DNA of 64,000 bases, taken from the NCBI GenBank assembly GCA_963576735.1, contig OY755176.1, positions 16,911,423 through 16,975,422 on the forward strand, in the 5' to 3' direction. Origin of the DNA: Bedellia somnulentella (taxonomy: Eukaryota; Arthropoda; Insecta; Lepidoptera; Bedelliidae). Under the pieces are notes generated by a model, which ran no database searches, was not told the DNA's origin, and saw nothing but the letters and a program-made list of their open reading frames with translations. This document shows positions 46,980 through 56,592 of the stretch, in pieces (position 1 is the first letter of the stretch; every line of letters begins with the position of its first letter). A program made the position numbers and the translations under genes.

Positions 46980-47085
46980 CTGCACAGCAACTGATAGGGG
47001 GCAAGACTATCGCCAGATCGCCACAGCCGCTTTGTATAGCTGCACTGTTACATGCAGTATCACATAGCCAAGTTTAAACGATTGC
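46980..47085 (-). mobile_element. SINE2 body relic
   Basis: ACTGATAGGGGGCAAGACTA, TCGCC and GCACTGTTACATG...CAAGTTTAAACG correspond to the CACGTGATAGGGGGCAGGCC / ACTGTCACATG segment. Heavily diverged. Confidence 0.45.
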
Positions 47086-47343
47086 GCAGATTTTTCTTGT
47101 ATCGGTTAATTATTTTGATTGCACTGCACCGGCAATTTTTTGGCAAATTAGATGTCAGAATAAGTCTTATTGGAGCGAAGCGCCATTTACCCCCGACTAT
47201 TATTAGGTTTTGTCAGAGAACTCTTCCTAAACGGTGGATCCGATCACAGCCAAATTTTGCACGATGCCGATGGTTCAAGACTTGAAGAACAAGATTTCGA
47301 CGAAGAGAAAATTTAGATAGATGTCACCATTAAGGAATAAATC

Positions 47344-47407
47344 TGGAGGTAGAAAAAGGTAGTGACTACTAGTGACATTCTAAGCCGGCACTACACGTAC
47401 ACGGCAT
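47344..47407 (-). mobile_element. SINE1 head relic
   Basis: AGGTAGTGACTACTAGTGAC, ATTCTAAGCCGGCACTACAC and ACGGCA represent the SINE1 5' end in reverse. Confidence 0.5.
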
Positions 47408-47431
47408 AGTAATTATAATATTAATTATTTT

Positions 47432-47515
47432 ACCGTGATAGCCCAGTGGGTAGAACACTCGGTCATCGTGCAAACGACTAGTGTTCAAATCCTGGGTCGG
47501 GCCTCTACGAATTTG
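47432..47515 (+). mobile_element. SINE2 tRNA head only
   Basis: ACCGTGATAGCCCAGTGGGT and CTAGTGTTCAAATCCTGGGT, ending at GGCCTCTACGAATTTG. It then runs directly into the 46109-type repeat, so the SINE body is missing. 3' truncation is unusual for a retroposed SINE and implies recombination or deletion. Confidence 0.75.
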
Positions 47516-47626
47516 GATGTTCAATTTGAAGATGCGTATTGAATTATAAGCTTATAAATTTATAGGTATGTATGATATCTTTTCGCCTATTACTACATAA
47601 CTGTATATATATGGTACTCAAATAAC
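47515..47626 (+). mobile_element. Start of second-family Helitron-like repeat
   Basis: ATTTGAAGATGCGTATTGAA to AGGTATGTATGATA matches 46113-46172. It then diverges, and is interrupted by the SINE2 at 47627. Confidence 0.55.
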
Positions 47627-48000
47627 GACGTGATAGCTCAATGGGTAGAACACCGCTTATCGTGCAAACGACTAGTGCTCAAATCCCGGGTCGGGCATAC
47701 ACCAATTTGTCTTTTCTAAAGACATATGTGTGGTTAATTTATCATGGTTGTTAACGGTGAGGGAAAACATCGTGAGGAAACCCACATGGCTGAGTTGTAC
47801 TTAGTCATGTGACAGTGTATTCGTACAAAACGGCGATAGGCCTGCCCCTTATCACGTGAGTACACTGTCCATACAAAACGTGGGTACTCTGAACACCAGG
47901 TGACAAAGTCACGTGATGTTCAGAAGTATTAGTACCCCTGCCAACCCCTTCGGGGATATATGGCGTGAACGTTTATGTTATATTATGTATGTTATGTTAT
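47627..48000 (+). mobile_element. SINE2 full-length copy
   Basis: A box TAGCTCAATGGG, B box GTGCTCAAATCCCGGG, body, CAGGTGACAAAGTCACGTGA, CTGCCAACCCCTTCGGGG, GGCGTGAACG and a mixed TTATG/TATG tail. No clear TSD found by eye. Confidence 0.92.
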
Positions 48001-48690
48001 TTTAGTGATGTCTTTGAATTGCCTTAAAAGCGAATATAATTAAAGTTTAGTATATTTTATGCGAATTTGGCCGACGTCGCTGGAGAGGAGACCTATTCAT
48101 CAGTCATCACATCACCTAACATTTTTAACTTACAAACTTTTACCCGCTTTACATTAAAGTGTAATTTATATTTCTGGGCTCTGGCTAATACTTTTCGCAA
48201 ATGATAGCCTTTACTTTAAATAATCTATAATTTAATTTTTTTATGATAGAAAAACCTGCTTGATACAACTACCAAAAATAAAACTGCATAAGAAAATCTG
48301 AACCAGAAAAATATAAACCTGGTAAAGTAAATAAGCCGGTTTTTTAAATTTTATAATATAGTAACATCTTAATCATTAAAATTTTCAGAATTAATACGAT
48401 AAAACGGACACATTTACTATTACTACGAGTCAGAGCAAACATTTATCAACTCTACATAGAGTAAGGCCCTACGCAAACTAGAAGTATATTAAACTGATAA
48501 TAGTACCAAGTACAAACTGCAACTTAACTAACAGCCATTTATGGAGAAAACAGGGCAAGATAGTAAATCATTCATCAAATAGTTAATAGCAAATCGATAG
48601 GAAACGAAAGCCTTATTTATTCCGAGGTTACTGACTTGAGAGACACCTGCGTGACAGGTTGCATTCGAGACAAGTTATAAAGCAACTTAC
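48001..48690. other. Non-coding spacer
   Basis: AT-rich; would be the first intron of the putative minus-strand gene below. Confidence 0.3.
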
Positions 48691-48880
48691 TTCCAACTTT
48701 TTTCGCCAGTCACTTTCCAAAAATCCAAATCAAAAACTGTCACACACTTATCACATACAAAATACAATACTTTAGTGCACTTTTCACTTAATACAAGTCG
48801 ACAATAAAATGTTACGCGTATAAAGTGAGATTACACAGCGCGACACAGTCTTCCCGACCGGTGAAATAAGCAAACTGAGA
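48691..48880 (-). other. Possible non-coding first exon and promoter, minus strand
   Basis: On the minus strand, a TTTATACG box (about 48824-48817) is followed by GTGAAAAGTGCACTAAAG, GATAAGTGTGTGACAG and AAGTTGGAA|GTAAGT, a strong donor at 48690. The composition resembles insect 5' untranslated exons, and the area upstream is free of repeats and contains AGATGGCGC. No start codon or downstream exon could be tied to it. Confidence 0.3.
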
Positions 48881-49282
48881 CCGGTTTTTCGAAAAGCGGC
48901 AAACCGTTCGTTCGTTGAACCATAACGAAAGCCCTTTCATACTGCGCCATCTATTAATCAGTAGAAGTACTATTGTACGTACAATCTAATTCTTTATTGA
49001 AGAAAGTTGACAAATAAATACAACTTGTTACAAGAGTGACGATACAATTACCTAGATGGCGTTGTTTGTTATATTATCGGTTCATAGAAATTATTTCTAT
49101 GTATCGGTTATTTTTGTTTAGATAATCCTGACAATAAACTTAATTGTTTAAATTGATTTAAATTACTATAACACAATAAATCTCCTTACAAAGGCAGACG
49201 ATAATTATCCAAAAAAGGTTAATGCGAGGAATTAAAGCACCAAGAACCTCATTCATCATCAACCATACATTTTATTTTAAAC
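48881..49282. other. Unique sequence, possible promoter region
   Basis: Holds TGCGCCATCTATTAA (48944-48958) and CTAGATGGCGTTG (49051-49063), two CTCF-like cores about 100 bases apart. No gene. Confidence 0.3.
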
Positions 49283-49480
49283 TAGTGGTCCGCCCTTGCT
49301 TCACATGGATGGTGTTAATTAATTTTTACTGCTCACCCCCTACGATATTTAGCGTGATGATATATATCCTATGTTCTCCTTCCAGCTCTTAGCCACCTCC
49401 CTTACCCATTTTCAGCCAAATCGGTTCAGCCCTTCTTGAGATAATAGTGTAACTTACACAACTTTCTTCGTTTATATAAA
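49283..49480 (-). mobile_element. Helitron-derived fragment
   Basis: CTAGTGGTCCGCCCTTGCTT at the left, then AAATCGGTTCAGCCCTTCTT, GTGTAACTTACACAACTTTC and TTTATATAAATAG. This order, ending CTAG on the minus strand, is characteristic of lepidopteran Helitron remnants. Confidence 0.55.
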
Positions 49481-49512
49481 TAGTTAAAAACATTTGTTAA
49501 GTAACAGTAAAG

Positions 49513-49675
49513 AATAGCACTAACCTATTACATCCTATCGGTTTCAAATGAGAAGAATTAGGGTATTGGAGTTTTTCAGGGATCAATGGTTGATGCAGCT
49601 GAAATCCATCACCATCATAAAATCTCAAGTTCTGACAACCCCTTATAAATATTTATAGTCATGAATACAATGTGG
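49513..49675 (+). mobile_element. SINE1 copy, old and diverged
   Basis: AGAATAGCACTAACC, AGAATTAGGGTATTGG, TCAATGGTTGATGCAGCTG, CCATCACCATCA, GTTCTGACAACCCCTTA and TTATAGTCATGAATACA follow the SINE1 block order. Confidence 0.55.
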
Positions 49676-50186
49676 ATAATAGGTTTAACTGTCAGTATCC
49701 TGTATTGAATTTTCTACAGTATCATACATATGTGTGTGTGAAGTGGGAGTTAGGACAGAGCTGATGCAATCTTATAGATTCTTTGCAACTTAGGAAAAGG
49801 CAAGAGTGGTGTGAAATAAATACATTTCATTTAGTAGATCTTTTAGCTAAAACAAAGCCGTAGACCTACTAGATTCAATGAGTAACATCTATATTCTTCA
49901 TACACATTTTAGCCTTGAGTACTGAGTAGTGACCAAACGACTATAGACTGAGTAAGATTGGCTACATAGTCACGTGACCTAGCCTGTAAATACATTAGAC
50001 AAACTAGCGCAAGTTCAAACTGAAAGTGGAACGAACTATTGAATCATTATAAGTTACTGTCATATTTGCAGTTAATTCTCTTTAGAAATCAGGCAATGGT
50101 GATACTGGCTGTTTAGCTTTAAATCATTTGTTGCTTATTATATTTAATTTTCACTACATTTTAAACAAGTCTGACAAAATAATAAG
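49676..50186. other. Spacer downstream of TSR3
   Basis: No gene recognised. Confidence 0.35.
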
Positions 50187-50192
50187 TTTATT
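50187..50192 (-). terminator. Polyadenylation signal of TSR3
   Basis: AATAAA on the minus strand, 63 bases past the stop codon, in a T-rich 3' UTR. Confidence 0.65.
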
Positions 50193-50254
50193 AATTATTT
50201 ACATAAAAATACATTATAATAAACATTAGCTTAAGAATAATAAAAATATTTTGG

Positions 50255-50989
50255 CTATGATTCCTCCTCCGATTCTGATGAGTCACTTGATGGCCACATT
50301 GATTTTGTATCTTTCTCATTCTGAGCATTTTCTAGAAACTTATCTTGTGCTTCTAACACACTTTTACTATCACTACAGTTGCAATATAAATCTAGGGCTT
50401 CAGAATTTAGTTCCAAAAATGAATGACCCCATGAAAACTTTGACAAATAGAACTTTGCTTCACTTTTGTGCCCTGTTATGAACATGGCAGCTGCTAATGC
50501 TTCAACACAGCTAAGTTGATACGGTTTTCCGTAATTTATAGGATTTGCTGCAACTAGGAATGGTAATAACCTAGGATTTGGTGACTTCATTCTGGCAAAT
50601 GGAGTTTCATCTATTTTAGCCCAAGAACAGTCTATTACAGCTATACCAAACTTTTCAATTATGTTTTTATCATTAGGACTAACACACTGAGTACCGACAG
50701 GTGACAGAACTAACCCTTGAAACCTTTGACCTAACTTTAAGTTCTTAATGAGGTTATGTCGCAGAAGCTTTCGGCCTGAGCACTTTTTAGGGTCACAATG
50801 ATTCAAATCCCACATGGCTACTGTATAATCCGCTTCTGTGCCTTCATTTTCTGATTCTGAGCCGCTATTTTCGCTTTCTGACGAATTCAAAGCTAAATCA
50901 TTCATGGATTCTGCATAGTTCTTTTCAACATGGTGATTGGTTCGTTTATTATGAGAGTTTTTGGAGCTACTTTTTTTCCTTGATGCCAT
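50255..50989 (-). CDS. TSR3: 18S rRNA aminocarboxypropyltransferase (TSR3 homologue), complete, single exon
   Basis: TSR3 transfers an aminocarboxypropyl group from S-adenosylmethionine to N1-methylpseudouridine in 18S rRNA, a late cytoplasmic step of 40S ribosome maturation. From the ATG at 50989 the protein is 244 residues. Residues 1-55 are basic then Ser/Glu-rich and probably disordered. WDLNHCDPKKCSG (about 60-72) is the N-terminal RLI-like motif. LSPVGTQCVSP (about 96-106), VIDCSWAKID (118-127), LLPFLVAANPINYGKP (141-156), SCVEALAAA (160-168) and FSWGHSFL (185-192) are the conserved blocks of the SPOUT-like catalytic domain. The tail is acidic (SSDSSESEEES). Upstream TTG-AAA is in frame but ATG with GCA after it is the natural start. 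Length is a little shorter than the ~310 residues of yeast and human, the difference lying in the tails. No defect is visible. Confidence 0.95.
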   Translation of the reverse strand: MASRKKSSSKNSHNKRTNHHVEKNYAESMNDLALNSSESENSGSESENEGTEADYTVAMWDLNHCDPKKCSGRKLLRHNLIKNLKLGQRFQGLVLSPVGTQCVSPNDKNIIEKFGIAVIDCSWAKIDETPFARMKSPNPRLLPFLVAANPINYGKPYQLSCVEALAAAMFITGHKSEAKFYLSKFSWGHSFLELNSEALDLYCNCSDSKSVLEAQDKFLENAQNEKDTKSMWPSSDSSESEEES

Positions 50990-51106
50990 TTTCAAAGGTT
51001 CTACTGAATGCTTATTTCACAAATTGTAGTTTTTACCTTAACACCATTGAAAATCTTTCTTAACATAAAACATGAAATCAAATATACAAAACAAAACAAT
51101 ATAAAC
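50990..51106. promoter_or_regulatory. Short TSR3 5' flank
   Basis: Only about 117 bases separate the TSR3 start codon from the poly(A) end of the LINE at 51107. This AT-rich stretch must hold the 5' UTR and proximal promoter, or these lie within the LINE. No TATA/initiator pair was recognised. Confidence 0.35.
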
Positions 51107-51900
51107 TTTTTTTTTTATTAAAATGGCTATTAGGCTGTTAGCCACAATTGTTCAGCCAATGTCGAATACAGCGTAGAAGAAGGTTCACAACAGTTACGAG
51201 AACTATTATTATTATTATTTTCTTTTTGTTTCTCGCCTCTCCCAGGGCTGAAAAAGCTAATTTAATATTTTTAATGGGATAGGCGGTACTCCCCAACAAA
51301 AGCACAGTCGGTTGGGGTCAGGGAGTCAGGTTCAAGAACCGGCGGACGATCTGAGCCGTATCGAGCAGCACCACCTTTTGCATTTGTACTGGAACCGACA
51401 CGCCACAGAAATCCAACCGCCTCAAGTTGATCGCTGACAAAACAATTGGGATAATTTCTGTCGAGGTCAGCACATCCCACATGTCGTTGATCTCGTGAGC
51501 CAGATCGAGATACTTCCTACGCTTCTCGGTTTCGGCTTTCACGAGACCCTCGTCATGTGGGATAGTGACATCCACTAGAAGCACCCTCGACTGCGACCGA
51601 TCCCATACCATGATATCAGGCTTATTCGCTAGAATAATCCTGTCCCTGATAACGGATCGGTCCCATCCCAATAGATTTTGGCACGGTAATTTTCTAGGAT
51701 CGGCTTCGTATTTCAGAGCGAGCTCCTGATGTAGAATTGTGGCTGCAGATTTCTCTTAGTGACTCCCCGGGAGGGCCACGTGCTCGACAAACGTCTGTGG
51801 TACCGTCCTTTAGGATGTATTGCCGATAGTATATTATATAATAATGTTGCGACTGCTTTGACCATGTTAACTTTTTAAACAAATAAGAAGGCATCTCATT
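51107..51900 (-). mobile_element. 3' end of an R2/R4-like (RLE) non-LTR retrotransposon
   Basis: The minus strand carries a zinc-knuckle-like VCRARGPPGESLREI segment, a C-terminal restriction-like endonuclease region, a 3' UTR with (AAT)n and a terminal AATAAAAAAAAAA (51107-51120). Sequence beyond about 51800 is ambiguous. Head truncated, frame broken once. Confidence 0.65.
51318..51755 (-). pseudogene. RLE-type LINE, C-terminal endonuclease domain remnant
   Basis: The frame reads ATILHQELALKYEAD, LLGWDRSVIRDRIILANKPD, IMVWDRSQSRVLLVDVTIPH, VKAETEKRRKYLDLAHEI, TEIIPIVLSA to a stop at 51318. KPD...VDVT with the following K matches the PD-(D/E)XK-type endonuclease found at the C-terminus of R2/R4/NeSL-like elements. 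A C-x2-C...H...C knuckle normally precedes it. Here only CRA..., GESLREI survives in another frame upstream, and an in-frame TAA at 51756-51758 separates them. Such elements cut specific genomic targets. This one is dead. Confidence 0.65.
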
Positions 51901-52213
51901 ATTTACTACACCAAACGGAAGCGATCCGAGATGTAACTGTCTTCGTGAAGATGTGTTTAACCCGCCCTTGGTCGCGTGGGGCGAATAAACGCCCATCAAA
52001 AGTTAAAATCTTAAATATTTTAAAAACCATTATTTTTACGAGTTTGATTTTTCATCTACCTTCCCAAAACAGTAAAAGACGCAAATTTTACGAGCTGCTA
52101 TTCTGTTCACGCATAGTGGTCACGAGCTACGGACGTGTTTTTCGCGCGCGGGCGTCCATTGACCCCACGCGACCACCGACGTTATAAAAATTTATTATTG
52201 ATGATACTTAATA

Positions 52214-52687
52214 ATGGATTTGGCACAAGAAGAACGTATCGTGAGATGGTTGCAAGAAGAACTAGATGAAGATGTGATAGGTGGGGATACGGATGAGTAT
52301 GAGGGTGAGGAGACAGCGCCTAAAATAAGTGAGCACGAGACAGACACGGAAGAGGAATGTGATTCTGACTCTGAAACTGTTACGGAAGATCAGAACATGG
52401 CTTCGACCATGCATGATGATGCTACAGTAAATGAAGGAACACCAAAAAAATTGCCAGATATTATTTCGTTTTATAATCTGACAAAAGGAGGGGTTGATGT
52501 TGTGGATCGCCTAAAACTGAATTACTCTGTATCACGCACTTGTTACAGATGGCCATTGCGTCTATTTTTTAGTTTACTCGATATAGGAGTTGTAAACTCG
52601 CATATAATATTTGATGGCGTAAACCCTTCTTCTAACACTACGCGCAGAAATTTTATAAAATCTTTTCATTATTTCAAACACAACTGA
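52214..52687 (+). CDS. piggyBac transposase, N- and C-terminal parts fused by internal deletion
   Basis: An open frame of 157 codons starts MDLAQEERIVRWLQEELDED, the N-terminal helix of piggyBac-type transposases. An acidic stretch follows (residues 25-75). It jumps at about residue 80 to PDIISFYNLTKGGVDVVDRL, then RWPLRLFFSLLDIGVVNSHI, the end of the catalytic domain. Full transposases are near 600 residues. The region with the first two catalytic aspartates is missing, whereas the Asp residues of GVDVVD (95 and 98, equivalent to the third catalytic Asp and its neighbour) remain. It cannot cut DNA. The frame has stayed open across the junction, so a short protein could be made, though chance is also possible. 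Confidence 0.75.
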   Translation: MDLAQEERIVRWLQEELDEDVIGGDTDEYEGEETAPKISEHETDTEEECDSDSETVTEDQNMASTMHDDATVNEGTPKKLPDIISFYNLTKGGVDVVDRLKLNYSVSRTCYRWPLRLFFSLLDIGVVNSHIIFDGVNPSSNTTRRNFIKSFHYFKHN

Positions 52688-52924
52688 AATGCCGAAGTAC
52701 AATGAAAAACATACCCCGCGAGCTGTCTAATACAATATCGCGCTTTGTAACAACTCCAATGCATGAACACCAGGAAACTGAAGAATCTGAACCAAAGAAA
52801 CGTCGCTGTATGCACTGTCCATGAAAGATGGACAGAAAGTATTTTACAATCTGCTATAATTGCGTACCCAAATGTGTACCCAAGGCACTGTAAAAACATT
52901 TGCAATTATTGTGTCGGCGAGTAA
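52688..52924 (+). pseudogene. piggyBac C-terminal cysteine-rich domain remnant
   Basis: Downstream in shifted frames: PRELSNTISRFVTTP, EEPKKRRCMHCP-like KKRRCMHCP, then stop, KMDRKYFTICYNCVPKCVPK. This is the end of the transposase with the C-x2-C...C-x2-C zinc domain that binds the element ends. Frameshift and stops show decay. Confidence 0.65.
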
Positions 52925-52930
52925 TTGTAA

Positions 52931-53165
52931 CTTTTGAGTCGCATATATTTTTGTTTTTTTTTATAAACACATATAACTTGTAAGATCTCACATTGTTGAC
53001 TAATTCACAAAGATTTAATTTAGTTAAAGAATTATGTTTAAGCTATGTTTTTTTTATGTTTTTTTATCATTATTTCGAGGCTGCCATAAAACTTGCTCAA
53101 AAGTTCCTATCTAGTTTATACCATGTTAAAGTGAAAAATAAATATTTTCTATGCTTTTATTTGTG
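52931..53165. other. T-rich spacer
   Basis: Nothing recognised. Confidence 0.3.
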
Positions 53166-53650
53166 TTATTTTATCTTTCTACATTCCAAATTAATATTTA
53201 AACTATAAATCATATTTATTAATTTCTGGATTTCTTCATAAAAGTCATTTAATTTTGGGGATACTGGTTGACCCCAGGTGACCAACCATGTTACTAAACA
53301 AGAGCGCGACCTACGGCGGGTTAATAAGTTTGCGTCATCCAAATACGGGCTGACATGGGAACACGGTGGGATATGGAAACAAAAACGTGCACATGCGTTT
53401 TGTACACGCTGTATCAACCTCTTAGTCCGATCAAGTATACAGCCACCATAGACAACGTCACAGTAATTAAGTCTGGACAATATCAGTGATTCACTTAGTC
53501 GAACACGCAAATCCGTACTAAGGTAATCACGTACATTGTACAGAACTTTGAGGCGATAGAAACAGTTACTGACAACTTCGAGAATATGAGATTCAAATCG
53601 AAGTTCCTCGTCCATAATTAATCCAAGATTTTTTGTTTCTGTCACTCTTT
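53166..53650 (-). pseudogene. LINE reverse transcriptase C-terminal fragment (CR1/Jockey-like)
   Basis: A 160-codon minus-strand frame: VTETKNLGLIMDEELRFESH (post-RT 'KNLGV' block), LYNVRDYLSTDLRVRLSESL, ILSRLNYCDVVYG, RLIQRVQNACARF, then the C-terminus to a stop at 53166. Such blocks follow the RT palm in CR1/Jockey LINEs. The RT core with YADD is absent, so the copy is 5' truncated. It differs in sequence from the LINE at 15935-18880 and is a separate family. Confidence 0.8.
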
Positions 53651-54491
53651 CTTTATGGTGAGTGAGTGTGTTTGACGAAATATTAGCTCACTATGGCATT
53701 ACCTGTGCTATGGCTAACTAACCGTGAACAAAATCGTAAGAATTATAATAAGGTTGATAAAAATTCGACCTTTTTTGTGAGCACAAGATATATTTTTACT
53801 CTATTTATTATTACCGTCATTTATTGACACTATCAAAATATTTATCTGCCACTACCATCCATCAGATTGCTTTGAAAATCAAAACCCACGAGAGGAAATT
53901 TTATAATATACATATTTTAAAAGATATCAAAATTAGTTTCTCAAGCGGCAGAATGAGCAGCGCCTCTATGGCAGGTACGTGCAAATGTAGATTGTATTTT
54001 ACTGGAAACCTTTCACGTTGGAACTTGTCGCAAACACCAAGAGCAGAGCAGAGAATTTACTGAGCATTTCCTCAATTGAATACACGTCCAACTCTAATAC
54101 TCGACTATGCTCGAGATTGCAGGATGCGTGTTCGAGTATATATGTAGATGAGCATGTTATATATGAGCGTGTGCGCGAGCTCGCTCGGGTTACCTCGCGC
54201 TGCCACCGCGTCGCGTGCACCGCCCGTGCTCTTCAGTTCAGTAGTTATACTTTTCGTTATACGACAATCTGTTATATTATTTCTTATAACTGAAAGTGTA
54301 ACTAGCTACTTGGCGAAACCCTTTTTTTCTTTAAAATTTTCGTATTTTTCTATCCTTTGTACATTAATAGTTAAGAGTTAACCACAAATAATGTAAGCGA
54401 TTTTTTAAAGTTTTTTTTTACCTCAATTTATTTATTTATTTTTTTGATTTGAACTGATTAAAATTTCAGAAGTAAGTAAAATATATCTCAC
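53651..54491. other. Non-coding; CpG-rich patch at 54160-54245
   Basis: The patch (GTGCGCGAGCTCGCTCGG, CTCGCGCTGCCACCGCGTCG) ends in TTCAGTTCAGTAG, which could serve as an initiator, but no exon follows convincingly. The remainder is AT-rich. Confidence 0.35.
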
Positions 54492-54502
54492 ATCTCTATA
54501 AA

Positions 54503-54762
54503 TATAATAGCCGTGTAGAATGTGCCGGCTTAGAATGTCGCTACCCCTTTCTACTCACGGGAGTCGTAAGAGGCGACTAAGGGTATTGGGGCTTTTTATT
54601 GGATTTTTGGGCGATGCGGGTGGAGGCCCATCACCAAAAACGTTTATTTTTACCATCTTTTCACCACTCAAGTTCCAAAAGTAGCTGAGGAATTTATAAT
54701 TCCTTAGCTCTGGCTACCACTTCTAGGGAAATATAGCCGTGAGCGTATGTATGTATGTATGT
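54503..54762 (+). mobile_element. SINE1 copy, full length, exact 11-bp TSD
   Basis: GCCGTGTAGAATGTGCCGGC to AGCCGTGAGCGTATGTATG. ATCTCTATAAA is duplicated at 54492-54502 and 54763-54773. Confidence 0.92.
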
Positions 54763-54785
54763 ATCTCTATAAAGAGGTTAAAAAA

Positions 54786-55905
54786 GGCATGTATTTAACG
54801 CGGCGACAAATTGATACCATTCCGGGTCGTAAAAAAACTGAAAATGGATAGTAAATAATCTACTTTGGCGACTAATTAGAGGTAGCATCTTAACTAGAAA
54901 GCGGCGGCTTTTTAATGAGTTTTGAGGTTTTATTTAAATTTTATCTGGCAGTGATTTTCTTTTGTGGCAATTGAATTTCTTCTAAGGCGACAAATTATTG
55001 GCGGATAAAAAAGTTAAAATAGGCTTTCATAAATTCTAAAATGGGGTCTGAAATAAATACAAACAAGATCTTAAAAAAATACTTTCGGCTACAATTGTTG
55101 GGATCTAAATTAACCAAATTGTGACATGCTATAAAACTTTTCTTGGTCTATTTTATTAACCTTCCCTCTTTTAAATGAACCTACCTACTTTGAGTAACAG
55201 CGTGTCGACGTCACCCCGCTTCGTGGGGTGCCTATTTCCGCTCTAAGGGACACAAGCTAACCCTAACCTAACCTAGCACAAATACAATTGTGGTGATTAA
55301 TTGTTTTTTAATGCGATGACCCCCATGTGGTTGGCTTCGCCCCCCGTCCCCCCTCTGTTTTCCTTCTCTAACTTAATTGCATCTGCCCAATAGGCTGGGT
55401 GAAGCAACTTTTGACCTAACCTAATTTATTTTATTTTTATTAAAACCCGCGCTAAACCCCCCGCTCCGCAGCCTCCGCACTGCTCAGACACACGAGCGCA
55501 TTTGCCGCCTTTTCGAGAATTTACGAATCTGCAAAAAATAATATAATATCCAAAAACATTATTATAATACCCATTTTCAGTTTTAAAGCTACCTGAAAAT
55601 CGCTGCCAGATGTGTATTTTTATAATGAAATCCAATAGTTGCCAGTGCAGAATGTATGATATCCCCTCGGAAATATTAGTCGCCACATTAGGTTTTATAA
55701 TACCTTAACCAGTTTTACACTGATCCCGCTTGATATATTTGATACCTTACAGTAGCAGCCGTTTTTTTAGTTTTTTGATCCTAGCATTTTGTTGCTTGTA
55801 TAGTTTAATAGTTGCCAAAAAATTTAATCACTGCAAAGTTAGTTTTTTTGTGACTTAATAGAAAGTTGCCTAAAAAGGATTTCAGTTGCCGTGTTAAATA
55901 TTTGC
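54786..55905. repeat. Long degenerate inverted repeat (foldback-like)
   Basis: The left part (54786-55050) and the reverse complement of the right part (55560-55905) share phrases in both arms: TATTTAACRCGGCRAC, CTGAAAATGGRTA, TGTGGCGACTAAT and CTGGCAGYGATTTTC. A GC-richer core (55190-55520) with CCCCGCTTCGTGGGG and CTAACCTAACCTAG lies between. The motif GGCGAC/GGCAAC recurs several times in each arm in mirrored orientation. No coding frame. It may be an old foldback transposon or an inverted duplication. Confidence 0.5.
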
Positions 55906-56429
55906 CGTTAAAAAATAGTTTCTTATTTTCCGTTTGTTGACTGTACAATTGAAATCTAAATTGACTTGGTCATGTCGTTCAATGTGGATGACCTACTGGT
56001 TGTTCGGTAAGAGACGTGTCGTTGCCAATGAATGGATATTTCGTATTTTGTTTTTGAATATACCGGTAGAGTAAATTAATCAGATTTTGGCATCAAACTG
56101 GTGATGCACGCCCGAGTTTCCACTCGCCCGCCCAACCTAGAGCATTTTTAACGAAGCTTGCACTCGGAGCGGCGAGCATGCTGCCGATTGCCGACTGTAT
56201 GCTCGAGCAATAAAATTTTGCTCGATCATACGCGAGCATTTTGCAGTCTGCAGTACTTTAATCATAGTCAGCTTTAACTTAATAGTTATTCCGCTATATT
56301 TTTTATATAGTCCGAGGGGTAAGCATGAAAAATATACCTAGTTAGTAAATGCTATATTTGTTTTGCATCTATGTAACTGTGTAAAGCAAGGCTGGTAATA
56401 TATAATTAATAGGTTATTCGGGGAGTACT
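55906..56429. other. Non-coding spacer
   Basis: Contains palindromic GCTCGAGC and GCTCGATC motifs around 56203-56225. No gene. Confidence 0.35.
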
Positions 56430-56592
56430 CAAGTCCCAAAGCCTCAAACGCTCACGCCGCCGCACAATCCCGAAGGGGAGGCAAAGGTACTAATACTTCT
56501 GAAAATCACGTGACATTATTGTCAACTGGTTTACAAAATGTACTCACGTGATGAGGGCAGGCCGCGCAGGCCTATCGGCGTAAATACATAAC

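Larger units (their letters stand above)
51957..52930 (+). mobile_element. Internally deleted piggyBac-like element
   Basis: A TTAA (51957-51960) followed by CCCGCCCTTGGTCGCGTGGG fits the 5' end of a piggyBac family element. A 12-bp inverted pair GGTCGCGTGGGG / CCCCACGCGACC (51970-51981 and 52163-52174) may be subterminal repeats. The coding part is N-terminus plus C-terminus only. No matching right end was found, so the 3' side appears lost. Confidence 0.6.

Noticed and set aside
54160..54260. CpG-rich patch with TTCAGTTCAGTAG as a promoter
   Set aside because: No exon or start codon with a plausible protein follows.
55255..55420. CTAACCTAACCTAG and ACCTAACCTAA, resembling insect telomere repeat (CCTAA)n
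   Set aside because: Only two or three imperfect units, so no interstitial telomere array can be claimed.
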